DNA of 64,000 nt, taken from NCBI RefSeq assembly GCF_039539485.1, contig NZ_BAABDF010000007.1:124001-188000 (forward strand), in the 5' to 3' direction. Positions 8,347 through 16,453 of the stretch are shown here, in pieces. Every line of letters begins with the position of its first letter. Position 1 is the first letter of the stretch. The position numbers and the translations under genes are program-made. Source of the stretch: Celeribacter arenosi (lineage in GTDB: Bacteria > Pseudomonadota > Alphaproteobacteria > Rhodobacterales > Rhodobacteraceae). The notes beneath the pieces were generated by a model that did no database searches, was not told where the DNA came from, and saw nothing but the letters and a program-made list of their open reading frames with translations.

Positions 8347-8961
8347 ATGCCAAAGCTTAGCGCAACCGAGCCATACCTCCACGAGGGGGTTGTCGTCAGC
8401 GGATCGCAGTTTGGCGCATTCTGCGAGGTGGGCAAAGGCAGCCGTGTCCAGAATTGCGAATTCTCGGACTATGCCTATTGCGACCAATTCGCGGATATTG
8501 CCAACACCACTCTCGGTAAATTCGCCAATATCGCCGCGTTTACGCGGATCGGGCCGACAGACCATCCCTATCGAACTGCATCGCTGCATCACTTTCTCTA
8601 CCGGTCGTCATACTACTGGGATGACGCAGAGGATGATCCCGCGTTCTTTCGTCATCGCGCCTCAAGGCGCACGCATATCGGCCATGACACATGGGTCGGA
8701 CATGGTGCGATCATCAAACCCGAAGTGACGATTGGCAACGGCGCTATCGTGGCGGCTGGCGCGGTGGTGACCAAAGACGTCGCGCCCTACATGATTGTCG
8801 CGGGCATCCCCGCCGTCCCGATCCGCGCCCGATACCCCGATGGCGTGGCTGCGCGCATGGAAGCGCTCGCGTGGTGGGATTGGGGTCATGACCGCTTGCG
8901 CGCGGCACTCGATAATTTCCGCGTCCTTGAAGCGCGAGATTTCCTCGCCCTCTACGAGTGA
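8347..8961 (+). CDS. phosphonate-operon hexapeptide transferase (LbH acyltransferase-like)
   Basis: 204 residues with a left-handed beta-helix built of hexapeptide repeats, for example VVSGSQFGAFCEVGKGSRVQ, then VGHGAIIKPEVTIGNGAIVA and AAGAVVTKDVAPYMIVAGIP. His in DTWVGHGAII is the likely general base. It belongs to the family of transferase hexapeptide proteins found in phn loci (TIGR03308-like as recalled), probably an acetyltransferase acting on an aminophosphonate or an intermediate; the substrate is not established. It ends the uptake cluster and its stop touches the 3' end of phnF, which is convergent. Confidence 0.8.
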   Translation: MPKLSATEPYLHEGVVVSGSQFGAFCEVGKGSRVQNCEFSDYAYCDQFADIANTTLGKFANIAAFTRIGPTDHPYRTASLHHFLYRSSYYWDDAEDDPAFFRHRASRRTHIGHDTWVGHGAIIKPEVTIGNGAIVAAGAVVTKDVAPYMIVAGIPAVPIRARYPDGVAARMEALAWWDWGHDRLRAALDNFRVLEARDFLALYE

Positions 8962-9672
8962 TCAGTCACCCGTGACGGTCAGCGTGACTTTATCGCCTGC
9001 AAAATAGGTCTCGCCGCGTTCCACGGGGATGCCGTCCGGCGTCGTGTTGATCGCGAGCGAGCGTAGAATTGGATCACCCTCTTTCAGGCCGAGGTGCAAA
9101 GCCTGTGTTGGTGTCGCCGCTACGGCAGACAGGCGCGTTTCGGCGCGCAGATAGTCGGCGATCCCATTTTGCGCCAAAGCCTGCGTGACCGAATGTTCAT
9201 TGTGCAATGTCTGGGCCAGATCCCCAACGCGAGCCTGCGGAAAAACCGAGATGAAATGTGCAATCGGCGTGCCGTTCGAATTGGACAGGCCCTCGTAAAC
9301 AACGACCGGATCGCCCCCGGGAATACGCAGCGCTTCGGCTTCGCCGGCATCGCAGGGACGGGTTTCGATGCGCAACGGTTGTTTAGCGGCCACGCGACCT
9401 GTGGCTGCAATGGCGCGATGGAAACGGACCCTTTTTCCCAACGGATACTCCGTCGGCTCAGCGGTGACAAAGGCCCCCGATCCGCGGCGGGTCCGCACCA
9501 TTCCTCTCGCCACCAGATCACTGATTGCATGGCGCACCGTGTGGCGGTTCACGCCAAAACGGGTGGCGAGTGCGGCCTCCGTGGCAAGCCGGTCACCGGC
9601 GCGATAATGGCCGGCCGCGATTTCGCTCTGCAGGGTCGCTGCGATAGATTTCCAGACCGGTGTGCGTGTCAT
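8962..9672 (-). CDS. phnF: GntR/HutC-family transcriptional regulator PhnF
   Basis: 236 residues. The N-terminal winged helix-turn-helix (PVWKSIAATLQSEIAAGHYR, DRLATEAALATRFGVNRHTV, RRGSGAFV) is followed by a UTRA effector-binding domain (about residues 90-236; GDPVVVYEGLSNSNGTPIAH, YFAGDKVTLTV), the layout of PhnF. It is expected to repress the phn genes and to sense a phosphonate or pathway metabolite. It is transcribed divergently from phnG, and the 94-base gap between them holds CTAG-centred repeats that are good operator candidates, so autoregulation is likely. Confidence 0.88.
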   Translation of the reverse strand: MTRTPVWKSIAATLQSEIAAGHYRAGDRLATEAALATRFGVNRHTVRHAISDLVARGMVRTRRGSGAFVTAEPTEYPLGKRVRFHRAIAATGRVAAKQPLRIETRPCDAGEAEALRIPGGDPVVVYEGLSNSNGTPIAHFISVFPQARVGDLAQTLHNEHSVTQALAQNGIADYLRAETRLSAVAATPTQALHLGLKEGDPILRSLAINTTPDGIPVERGETYFAGDKVTLTVTGD

Positions 9673-9731
9673 CTGTCACCAAAACTTCACAAGACTCATC
9701 TTGCCCGTTCGACGAGCGCTCTGATAATATT

Positions 9732-9767
9732 TGTATAGTTGTCTAGATCAAAAGGCCAGATGTCTAG
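9732..9767 (+). promoter_or_regulatory. candidate PhnF operator repeats and phnG promoter region
   Basis: The divergent phnF-phnG gap contains TGTATAG (9732), TGTCTAG (9740) and TGTCTAG (9761); the last two are 21 bases apart, two helical turns. The middle copy sits in TTGTCTAGATCAA, a near-palindrome round CTAG, like operators of the HutC subfamily to which PhnF belongs (TGGTCTAGACCA-type sites). AAAGG at 9751 is the ribosome-binding site of phnG. Confidence 0.55.
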
Positions 9768-10219
9768 TGTCCGATTTATCTCCGAACAAACAGGCCCGCC
9801 AAGGTTGGATGAGCCTCCTTGCAAAAGCGCCGCCGCGTCGCGTGGTTGACCTGTTCGATGCATTCGGCTCGCCCGAATTCGAATGGCTGCGTGTCCCGGA
9901 AATTGGTTCCGTGATGGTGCGCGGTCGGATGGGAGGAACCGGATCGGCGTTCAACCTCGGTGAAATGAGTGTAACGAGGTGTTCGGTGAAACTGGTCAGC
10001 GGGGAGGTCGGGCATGCCTATGTACAGGGTCGCGACAAAGCCCATGCGCAAAGTGCGGCTCTCATCGATGCGCTCATGCAAACCGACCGCGCGCCCGAGT
10101 TGCGTGCAAAGGTTCTCGACCCGCTTTCCACTGAAATGGCGGCGGCAAAGCGCGACAGAGCGCAAAAAGCCGCAGCGACCAAGGTGGATTTCTTCACGCT
10201 CGTCAGGGGAGAAGATTGA
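9767..10219 (+). CDS. phnG: C-P lyase core subunit PhnG
   Basis: 150 residues starting at GTG 9767 (MSDLSPNKQARQGWMSLLAK), which matches PhnG beginnings; AAAGG lies 12 bases upstream. Typical PhnG features are EWLRVPEIGSVMVRGRMGGTGSAFNLGEMSVTRCSVKL read as consecutive strands, and YVQGRDKAHA. PhnG is part of the PhnG2H2I2J2 core complex in which methylphosphonate or other alkylphosphonates are attached to ribose triphosphate and cleaved. The C-terminal tail is Lys/Ala rich. It overlaps phnH by 4 bases. Confidence 0.92.
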   Translation: MSDLSPNKQARQGWMSLLAKAPPRRVVDLFDAFGSPEFEWLRVPEIGSVMVRGRMGGTGSAFNLGEMSVTRCSVKLVSGEVGHAYVQGRDKAHAQSAALIDALMQTDRAPELRAKVLDPLSTEMAAAKRDRAQKAAATKVDFFTLVRGED

Positions 10220-10788
10220 TGCAGACAGATGCTCTCGACGGAGGGTTTTCCGACCCGCCTGTACAATCATCCTACGCTTTTCGTGCCGCGCTGAACGCCA
10301 TGGCACGTCCGGGCACCATAGAAGAGATGGTGGGCGGTCATGCACCCGAACCGCTTTCGCAGGCGGCGGCGACACTGATCCTCACCCTGTGCGATCATGA
10401 GACACCGATCTACCTCGCAGGAGAGCACGATTCACCCGAAATCCGCCAATGGATCGCATTCCACACCGGTACACCTATTGCGTCCCGTTCAGAAGCAATG
10501 TTTGCGCTCGGCACGTGGGACGCCTTGGGACCAATCCACGATTTTCCCATCGGGACCGCCGAGTATCCCGACCGGTCAGCGACGCTCATTGTCGAAGTGC
10601 AATCTCTTGAGCCGAGCGGCGCAAAGTTGAGCGGACCCGGCGTAAAAGACGTCTCGTTTTTGAACCTGCCCGAGGTGAATGCCTTTGCCGGTAATGCCAC
10701 TCTTTACCCGCTGGGCCTGGATTTTTTCTTTACCGCCGGAAACCACGTTGCGGCGATCCCGCGGTCGACAAAAGTGGAGGCACCCTGA
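10216..10788 (+). CDS. phnH: C-P lyase core subunit PhnH
   Basis: 190 residues, close to the usual PhnH length. It begins with the family pattern FRAALNAMARPGTIEEM (residues 19-35) and ends with PLGLDFFFTAGNHVAAIPRS, a well conserved PhnH close. It adopts a PLP-transferase-like fold without binding PLP and completes the PhnGHIJ core by contacting PhnI. ATG 10216 overlaps the phnG stop by 4 bases and its own last base is shared with phnI's start, so phnG-phnH-phnI are translationally coupled. Confidence 0.92.
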   Translation: MMQTDALDGGFSDPPVQSSYAFRAALNAMARPGTIEEMVGGHAPEPLSQAAATLILTLCDHETPIYLAGEHDSPEIRQWIAFHTGTPIASRSEAMFALGTWDALGPIHDFPIGTAEYPDRSATLIVEVQSLEPSGAKLSGPGVKDVSFLNLPEVNAFAGNATLYPLGLDFFFTAGNHVAAIPRSTKVEAP

Positions 10789-11882
10789 TGTATGTGGCTG
10801 TCAAAGGCGGGGAACGCGCGATCGACAATGCCCACGCATGGCTTGCCCAGGAGCGGCGCGGGGACACATCAGTGGCCGAGCTTTCGGTGGATCAAATCCG
10901 CGAACAGCTGACGCTCGCCGTGAACCGCGTGATGGCCGAAGGGTCACTTTATGACCCAGACCTTGCCGCCTTGGCGATCAAACAATCGCGTGGCGACCTG
11001 ATCGAAGCCATTTTTCTGATCCGCGCCTATCGAACGACTTTGCCGCGGTTTGGCGCATCCTCGCCGGTTGAGACGGTGGACATGGCCGTGGATCGGCGCG
11101 TGTCGGCGACCTACAAAGACGTTCCGGGCGGGCAGGTTCTCGGCCCGACATTCGACTACACACACCGGTTGCTCGACTTCAAACTCGCTGCAGAAGGAGA
11201 GGCCCCGCAGCCCGAAACTGCGCGCGCGCACGGCGACCCTGTGCCCCATGTTCTGTCGTTTCTGAACAAAGAGGGATTGATGCAGGAAGAGACCGACAAC
11301 GCAGCCACGCCATCCGATTTGACCCGCGCGCCGATGGAGTTTCCGGCGGGGCGCGATTTGCGATTGCAGAACCTCACCCGCGGGGACGAGGGCTTTGTTC
11401 TATCGCTCGCCTATTCAACCCAGCGCGGCTACGCGAAAAACCACGCCTTCGTCGGTGAACTTCGCATCGGAATAGTGACGGTGGAGATGGATATCCCCGA
11501 ATTGGACTTTGCCGTGGAAATCGGTGAAATCACTCTCACGGAATGCGAAACGGTCAATCAATTCACAGGATCGAAAACGCAGCCGGCCCAGTTTACCCGT
11601 GGGTACGGACTGGTCTTTGGACAAACCGAACGCAAAGCGATTTCCATGGCGCTGGTGGATCGGGCGCTGCGTTGGAAAGAACTCGGAGAGGACGATCTGG
11701 GTGCCCCCGCGCAGAACGAAGAATTCGTTCTGATGCACTCCGACAATATTCAGGCCACCGGTTTCCTCGAACACATCAAACTACCGCATTATGTGGATTT
11801 CCAATCCGAGTTGGAACTGGTCCGAAAAATCCGTCGCGATCAGGCGCAGGCCATGACGGAAACGCAGGAGGCCGCCGAATGA
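10788..11882 (+). CDS. phnI: C-P lyase core subunit PhnI (nucleosidase / phosphonate transfer)
   Basis: 364 residues. MYVAVKGGERAIDNAHAWLA is the canonical PhnI start, and the C-terminal HSDNIQATGFLEHIKLPHYV region carries the conserved residues that place the substrate near PhnJ. With PhnG, PhnH and PhnL it displaces adenine from ATP by the phosphonate to give ribose-1-phosphonate 5-triphosphate. Stop and start codons overlap with both neighbours (phnH by 1 base, phnJ by 4). Confidence 0.93.
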   Translation: MYVAVKGGERAIDNAHAWLAQERRGDTSVAELSVDQIREQLTLAVNRVMAEGSLYDPDLAALAIKQSRGDLIEAIFLIRAYRTTLPRFGASSPVETVDMAVDRRVSATYKDVPGGQVLGPTFDYTHRLLDFKLAAEGEAPQPETARAHGDPVPHVLSFLNKEGLMQEETDNAATPSDLTRAPMEFPAGRDLRLQNLTRGDEGFVLSLAYSTQRGYAKNHAFVGELRIGIVTVEMDIPELDFAVEIGEITLTECETVNQFTGSKTQPAQFTRGYGLVFGQTERKAISMALVDRALRWKELGEDDLGAPAQNEEFVLMHSDNIQATGFLEHIKLPHYVDFQSELELVRKIRRDQAQAMTETQEAAE

Positions 11883-12751
11883 GGGACCAGCACTACAATT
11901 TCGCCTATCTGGATGAACAGACCAAACGAATGATCCGCCGCGCAATCCTGAAAGGCATTGCGATCCCGGGATACCAGGTTCCTTTCGCGTCCCGTGAGAT
12001 GCCGATGCCCTACGGGTGGGGAACGGGCGGTGTGCAGGTTTCGGCGGCGACACTCACACCCGATGACACCCTTAAAGTGATCGATCAGGGTGCAGATGAC
12101 ACCACGAATGCCGTCTCGATCCGGAAATTCTTTGAACATACTGCGGGCGTATCGACGACCGAACGCACAGATGAGGCGAGCGTTATCCAGACCCGCCACC
12201 GGATTCCCGAAGAGCCGCTGCGCGAGGGGCAGATCCTCGTCTATCAGGTGCCGATCCCCGAACCACTGCGATTTCTGGAGCCGAGGGAAACAGAAACGCG
12301 CAAAATGCATGCCTTGGAGGAATACGGCCTCATGCATGTGAAGCTCTACGAAGACATTGCACGCCACGGCCATATCGCGACCGCCTATGCCTACCCCGTC
12401 AAGGTCGAAGGACGCTATGTCATGGACCCCAGCCCGATCCCGAAATTCGACAACCCGAAAATGGCAATGGCCGCGATCCAACTTTTTGGCGCAGGTCGCG
12501 AACAGCGCATCTACGCCCTGCCGCCCTATTCAAAAGTCGTTAGCCTCGATTTCGAAGACCACCCCTTCGAGGCCTCGAAAGCGGATCACCCATGCGGTCT
12601 TTGCGCCGCCACATCGAGCTATCTCGACGAGGTGATCATCGACGACGATGGCGGACGCATGTTCGTCTGCTCGGACACGGACTACTGCGCCAAGCGGCAG
12701 TCAGCGGGACATCATGGCGCGATGGCGGCCCCAACGGGAGATACGGCATGA
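11879..12751 (+). CDS. phnJ: radical SAM C-P lyase PhnJ
   Basis: 290 residues from ATG 11879 (MRDQHYNFAYLDEQTKRMIR). The four cysteines of the active site are present: Cys239, Cys242, Cys264 and Cys270, spaced exactly as in the E. coli enzyme with a shift of two residues; three bind the 4Fe-4S cluster and one forms the thiyl radical. The glycine used for the glycyl radical corresponds to about Gly31 in IPGYQVPFASREMPMPYG. It cleaves the carbon-phosphorus bond of ribose-1-phosphonate 5-phosphate, releasing the alkane and a 1,2-cyclic phosphate. Overlaps phnI by 4 bases and phnK by 4. Confidence 0.95.
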   Translation: MRDQHYNFAYLDEQTKRMIRRAILKGIAIPGYQVPFASREMPMPYGWGTGGVQVSAATLTPDDTLKVIDQGADDTTNAVSIRKFFEHTAGVSTTERTDEASVIQTRHRIPEEPLREGQILVYQVPIPEPLRFLEPRETETRKMHALEEYGLMHVKLYEDIARHGHIATAYAYPVKVEGRYVMDPSPIPKFDNPKMAMAAIQLFGAGREQRIYALPPYSKVVSLDFEDHPFEASKADHPCGLCAATSSYLDEVIIDDDGGRMFVCSDTDYCAKRQSAGHHGAMAAPTGDTA

Positions 12752-13518
12752 CCCCGCTCCTTCAGGTCCGTGACCTTACCAAATTTTACGGCAACCGGAT
12801 CGGGTGCGCGGATGTGTCCTTTGACCTCTATCCCGGAGAAGTCATGGGAATTGTGGGCGAAAGCGGTTCAGGAAAATCGACACTTTTGTCCTGCCTTGCC
12901 AGCCATATTGAACCCGATGCAGGCGCGGTCATGTTCGATACGCGCACGCATGGGCTACGCGATACCTTCACAATGTCGGAACCTGAACGGCGCATGCTGT
13001 CGCGCACGGACTGGGCCTTTGTGCATCAGCATGCGCGGGACGGATTGCGCATGTCGGTTTCTGCGGGGGGCAATGTCGGTGAACGCCTCATGGCGGTGGG
13101 CGCGCGCAACTATGGTGCCATTCGCGGCCAAGCGGTCGATTGGCTCGAACGCGTCGAAATCGCCGAAGACCGCATAGATGATCGCCCGTCGGCATTTTCG
13201 GGCGGCATGCAGCAGCGTCTGCAAATCGCACGTAACCTTGTCACGGGACCGCGACTTGTTTTCATGGATGAACCGACAGGCGGGCTCGACGTATCGGTTC
13301 AGGCGCGTCTTCTTGACCTTTTGCGCGGTTTGGTGCGCGAAATGGGTCTTTCTGCGATCATCGTTACGCATGACCTTGCGGTTGTCCGTCTTTTGGCCGA
13401 CCGTCTCATGGTCATGAAATCGGGGCGGGTGGTCGAAACGGGTTTAACCGATCAGGTATTGGATGATCCCCAACACGCCTATACGCAACTGCTCGTTTCC
13501 TCCGTTTTACAGGTATGA
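12748..13518 (+). CDS. phnK: C-P lyase ABC-type ATPase PhnK
   Basis: 256 residues with Walker A GESGSGKST, signature FSGGMQQRLQIAR, Walker B LVFMDEPTGGLDVS and H-loop THDLA. The long insert before the signature (MLSRTDWAFVHQHARDGLRM) is typical of PhnK. Unlike transporter ATPases it docks on the PhnGHIJ core through PhnJ. ATG 12748 overlaps the phnJ stop. It is followed after 3 bases by a CorA-like gene, not by phnL as in the usual order. Confidence 0.92.
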   Translation: MTPLLQVRDLTKFYGNRIGCADVSFDLYPGEVMGIVGESGSGKSTLLSCLASHIEPDAGAVMFDTRTHGLRDTFTMSEPERRMLSRTDWAFVHQHARDGLRMSVSAGGNVGERLMAVGARNYGAIRGQAVDWLERVEIAEDRIDDRPSAFSGGMQQRLQIARNLVTGPRLVFMDEPTGGLDVSVQARLLDLLRGLVREMGLSAIIVTHDLAVVRLLADRLMVMKSGRVVETGLTDQVLDDPQHAYTQLLVSSVLQV

Positions 13519-13521
13519 GAC

Positions 13522-14475
13522 ATGCTGTTTGCCTATCGCACTGAGGGTCAAAACCTCTCCCGAAATTCGCCCGAAGCACCGCTGAGCGATGCGCTCTGGA
13601 TCGATGTGTTCCAACCCTCGCAAAACGAAGTTGACGCTCTAAAAGAGCTGGGCATTCCCGTGCCGAGCCGCGAGGACATGGAGGAGATCGAGGTTTCCAA
13701 CAGGCTCTACCGCGAAGGGGATACAGAGGTCTTGACCGTGGTTCTGCCCGGACAGGATGCGCAAGAACGCCAGACAGTTGGCCCGGTCGCCTTCATCCTG
13801 AGCGAAACGCGCCTCGTCACAGTGCGCCATCACGCCCCGCGACCGTTTCAAACCTTTCCCACCCATGCAGGGCAATCGTCGACCGGTTGCCGCAGTGTGC
13901 GGCATGTCTTCCTCGGGCTGATCGAAGAAATCGTGGCGCGGCTTGCCGATCATCTCGAAGGCGTTGGGCATACGCTCGACAAGGAGTCGCACGGGCTATT
14001 TCTCGAACCTGCGCCGCGCAGTGTGGCGCTTGCAGGGGTGTTGCGTGCGATGGGACGTCAAGGCGAACAGATCGCCCGCCTGCGTCAGGGCCTGGTGACG
14101 GTGGAGCGGGCTCTTTCGACCTTCAGTGTCAATCTTGAGGGACATGGGACTATCGATCTGAAGCAGGTGTCGAAGGCGCAATTGCGTGACGTGCAATCGC
14201 TCTCCGTCCATTCCGATTTCCTCTCGGGACGTTTGGCTCAATTGACCGACGTTGCGATGGGAATGATCAACCTCGAACAATCCTCTGCGAGCCGGATTCT
14301 GTCCGTCGTTGCAACGATGTTCCTGCCGCCGACTCTCGTGGCCTCGGTTTACGGCATGAACTTTTCAAACCTTCCCGGGCTCGACCATCCGCAGGGCTAC
14401 TTGATCGCCTCGGTGCTCATGATTGCGTCTGCCGTGGGTTCGCTCCTTCTCTTCAAATGGATGAAATGGCTGTAG
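13522..14475 (+). CDS. CorA-family divalent cation channel inserted in the phn operon
   Basis: 317 residues. The soluble N-terminal domain (about 1-240; PLSDALWIDVFQPSQNEVDA, VTVRHHAPRPFQTFP) and a long helix lead to two C-terminal membrane helices (SVVATMFLPPTLVASVYGMN and YLIASVLMIASAVGSLLLFK). The filter motif Tyr-Gly-Met-Asn is present (Gly278-Met279-Asn280) at the end of helix 1, so this is a full CorA-type pentameric Mg/Ni/Co channel. It lies 3 bases after phnK and 3 before phnL, inside an otherwise tightly packed C-P lyase operon and in the same direction. Mg supply for PhnK/PhnL/PhnN ATP use is a possible reason, as inference only. Confidence 0.85.
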   Translation: MLFAYRTEGQNLSRNSPEAPLSDALWIDVFQPSQNEVDALKELGIPVPSREDMEEIEVSNRLYREGDTEVLTVVLPGQDAQERQTVGPVAFILSETRLVTVRHHAPRPFQTFPTHAGQSSTGCRSVRHVFLGLIEEIVARLADHLEGVGHTLDKESHGLFLEPAPRSVALAGVLRAMGRQGEQIARLRQGLVTVERALSTFSVNLEGHGTIDLKQVSKAQLRDVQSLSVHSDFLSGRLAQLTDVAMGMINLEQSSASRILSVVATMFLPPTLVASVYGMNFSNLPGLDHPQGYLIASVLMIASAVGSLLLFKWMKWL

Positions 14476-14478
14476 AAA

Positions 14479-15162
14479 ATGATCCGCGTCGATAGTGTTT
14501 CCAAAACCTTCACCCTCCACAATCAGGGCGGTGCCTCCATCCGCGTTATGGATCGGGCGACATTTGATGTCGGCGCGGGCGAATGTGTGGCGCTCGTCGG
14601 GGACTCGGGCGCGGGCAAATCCACCCTGATGCGCATGATCTACGGAAACTACCTCGCCGCGTCCGGTTCGATCATGGTCGGTGACACGGATGTGGCCCGC
14701 GCAGAGCCGCGCGATATCCTCGCGTTGCGGCGCACCACGTTGGGCTATGTGTCACAGTTTTTGCGGGTCGTGCCGCGTGTGGCGACGCTCGATGTTGTGG
14801 CCGAGCCGCTGTTGGCGATTGGTACACCGCGCGAGGCAGCGATTGCGCGCGCGCGTGACCTTCTCACCCGCCTGAACATTCCCCAACCGCTGTGGGCACT
14901 TTCGCCGACGACGTTCTCGGGGGGCGAACAACAGCGCGTGAACATCGCGCGCGGCTTTGCCCATACCTTTCCAGCCATGCTGCTCGATGAACCGACCGCC
15001 TCGCTCGACGCGGCGAACCGCGAAACGGTTCTGTGCCTGATCGAAGAGGCCAAATCGCGCGGCGCCGCGATTATCGGGATTTTCCACGACCAACCGGCGC
15101 GCGACCGCGTGGCCGATCGCGAAGTGGATGTCAGTGCCTTTACACCGAGAAAGGCTGCATAA
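14479..15162 (+). CDS. phnL: C-P lyase ABC-type ATPase PhnL
   Basis: 227 residues: Walker A GDSGAGKST, Q-loop region VSQFLRVVPRVATLDVVAEP (a PhnL trait), signature FSGGEQQRVNIAR, Walker B AMLLDEPTASLD and H-loop FHDQPARDRVADREV. It associates with PhnK on the core complex and helps form ribose-1-phosphonate 5-triphosphate. Its stop codon shares a base with the start of phnN. Confidence 0.93.
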   Translation: MIRVDSVSKTFTLHNQGGASIRVMDRATFDVGAGECVALVGDSGAGKSTLMRMIYGNYLAASGSIMVGDTDVARAEPRDILALRRTTLGYVSQFLRVVPRVATLDVVAEPLLAIGTPREAAIARARDLLTRLNIPQPLWALSPTTFSGGEQQRVNIARGFAHTFPAMLLDEPTASLDAANRETVLCLIEEAKSRGAAIIGIFHDQPARDRVADREVDVSAFTPRKAA

Positions 15163-15704
15163 TGGTGGGACGTCTATTTGCCGTTGTCGGCCCATCGGGT
15201 GCGGGCAAGGACACATTGATCGACGCCGCGCGGACGAGGCGCCATGACATCCATGTCGCAAAAAGGGTCATCACGCGCCCGAGAAGCGCGGGTGGCGAAG
15301 ATTTTGAAGGCGTCAGCGAGCCTGAATTCCAAAGCCGCCTCGACGCGGGTGACTTTGCCCTTCATTGGGACGCACATGGGCTGCGCTATGGCGTGCCTGC
15401 GACGATCGACAAGGCTCTGGCGGAAGGGCGCGATGTTTTGTTCAACGGCTCGCGGGCGATCCTTCCATCCGCTTATGAGATATACCCAAATCTGGGCGTC
15501 ATACTGATCACGGCTTCTCCGCAGGTTTTGGCCGACCGCCTCGCGTCGCGGGCGCGGGAAACGCGGGTGCAGATCGAGAAACGATTGTCACGCGCGCAAT
15601 ATGACATCGCACCGGGTTTACCCGTTCGCCAAGTAATCAACGATGGCGTGCTGGAAGACGCCGTGAGCGCGTTCCTGAGCGCGCTTCAGCCGGTCAGCGG
15701 ATAG
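15162..15704 (+). CDS. phnN: ribose 1,5-bisphosphate phosphokinase PhnN
   Basis: 180 residues with a guanylate-kinase-like fold: P-loop VVGPSGAGKDTL at residues 8-19 and the VITRPRSAGGEDFEGVSEPEF segment typical of PhnN. It phosphorylates ribose 1,5-bisphosphate to PRPP, the step that returns the ribose unit to metabolism. ATG 15162 overlaps the phnL stop; its 3' end overlaps the convergent DUF1045 gene by 19 bases. Confidence 0.92.
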   Translation: MVGRLFAVVGPSGAGKDTLIDAARTRRHDIHVAKRVITRPRSAGGEDFEGVSEPEFQSRLDAGDFALHWDAHGLRYGVPATIDKALAEGRDVLFNGSRAILPSAYEIYPNLGVILITASPQVLADRLASRARETRVQIEKRLSRAQYDIAPGLPVRQVINDGVLEDAVSAFLSALQPVSG

Positions 15705-16375
15705 CGATGCAACACATGGAAACGCCCGTCATCTCCTGCGCCGCACAGCGTCAACTCGGACACCGAGAACGGACGGGGCGTGAGCGGCATGATCGCGGGC
15801 TCAAGGACTTCGGCGACCTTTTCGGCACCCTCAGGGTCCAGCTCGCCCGACAAGGTCAGATGAAACTGAAACGCGTCGAGGACGTAGGGATATCCCCATT
15901 CGACCAGGTTGGATTCCTGATCAGCGCTCAGCCCGCGGGCCCGCCTGCGTGCGAGTTCTTCGGGCGGGGCGGGGCGTCGGTGGGCGTCGAGGCCCATCAC
16001 AACCTCGGCCGCCAGCGCCGCGAGGTCCCGCGTGTTTCCCGTCGGGACGAGCGCGAGAAACCCGCCCAAACGGTGCAGTTGCAACGCCTCGCATTCAACC
16101 GGTTTGAGCCGTGCCGCAAGCCTCCCGAGATCGCTTTCGAGCCGCGCGCGCGACGACCCGTCTGCCAGCCGGAATGGCGGTTTGATCGTGCCATGAAACC
16201 CGTATTTTCGCGGCGTCGCGGTGATGTCGCTTACCGGCAACGGGAGCCCGTCCATGTCGGGATGCACCATGTCGCGACCTGTGACCGCGTCCCACCCGAG
16301 CCAACGCGCGGCGAAATCGGCAAATGGTCCCGTAGGCGGTACGTAGTAGACAGCAAATCTTTGATAGTTTTCCAT
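15686..16375 (-). CDS. DUF1045 phosphonate-operon 2H phosphoesterase
   Basis: 229 residues with the two H-x-T motifs of 2H phosphoesterases: His61-Gly-Thr63 in FHGTIKPPF and His172-Leu-Thr174 in FHLTLSGEL. The start ENYQRFAVYYVPP is typical of DUF1045 proteins found beside C-P lyase genes (TIGR03223-like as recalled). The pathway needs a phosphodiesterase to open 5-phosphoribosyl 1,2-cyclic phosphate; the usual one, PhnP, is not in this locus, and a 2H enzyme acts on exactly this kind of cyclic phosphate, so it may stand in for PhnP (inference). It points against phnN and is divergent from phnM. Confidence 0.85.
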   Translation of the reverse strand: MENYQRFAVYYVPPTGPFADFAARWLGWDAVTGRDMVHPDMDGLPLPVSDITATPRKYGFHGTIKPPFRLADGSSRARLESDLGRLAARLKPVECEALQLHRLGGFLALVPTGNTRDLAALAAEVVMGLDAHRRPAPPEELARRRARGLSADQESNLVEWGYPYVLDAFQFHLTLSGELDPEGAEKVAEVLEPAIMPLTPRPFSVSELTLCGAGDDGRFHVLHRYPLTG

Positions 16376-16395
16376 GGCTCCGCACCTATTCGGGT

Positions 16396-16417
16396 TTTGT
16401 CACAATCCGGTGACAAA
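16396..16417. promoter_or_regulatory. perfect 8-bp inverted repeat in the DUF1045-phnM divergent gap
   Basis: TTTGTCAC, six bases, GTGACAAA: a perfect palindrome in the 78-base gap between the two divergent starts. On the minus strand it also reads as two TTGTCAC/TTGTGAC halves 11 bases apart, like a degenerate PhoB box. A regulatory site for both genes is likely; the factor is not certain. Confidence 0.55.
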
Positions 16418-16453
16418 GCTGTGGCATCCGCGCAGGTCTAACAGGGGATTCTC

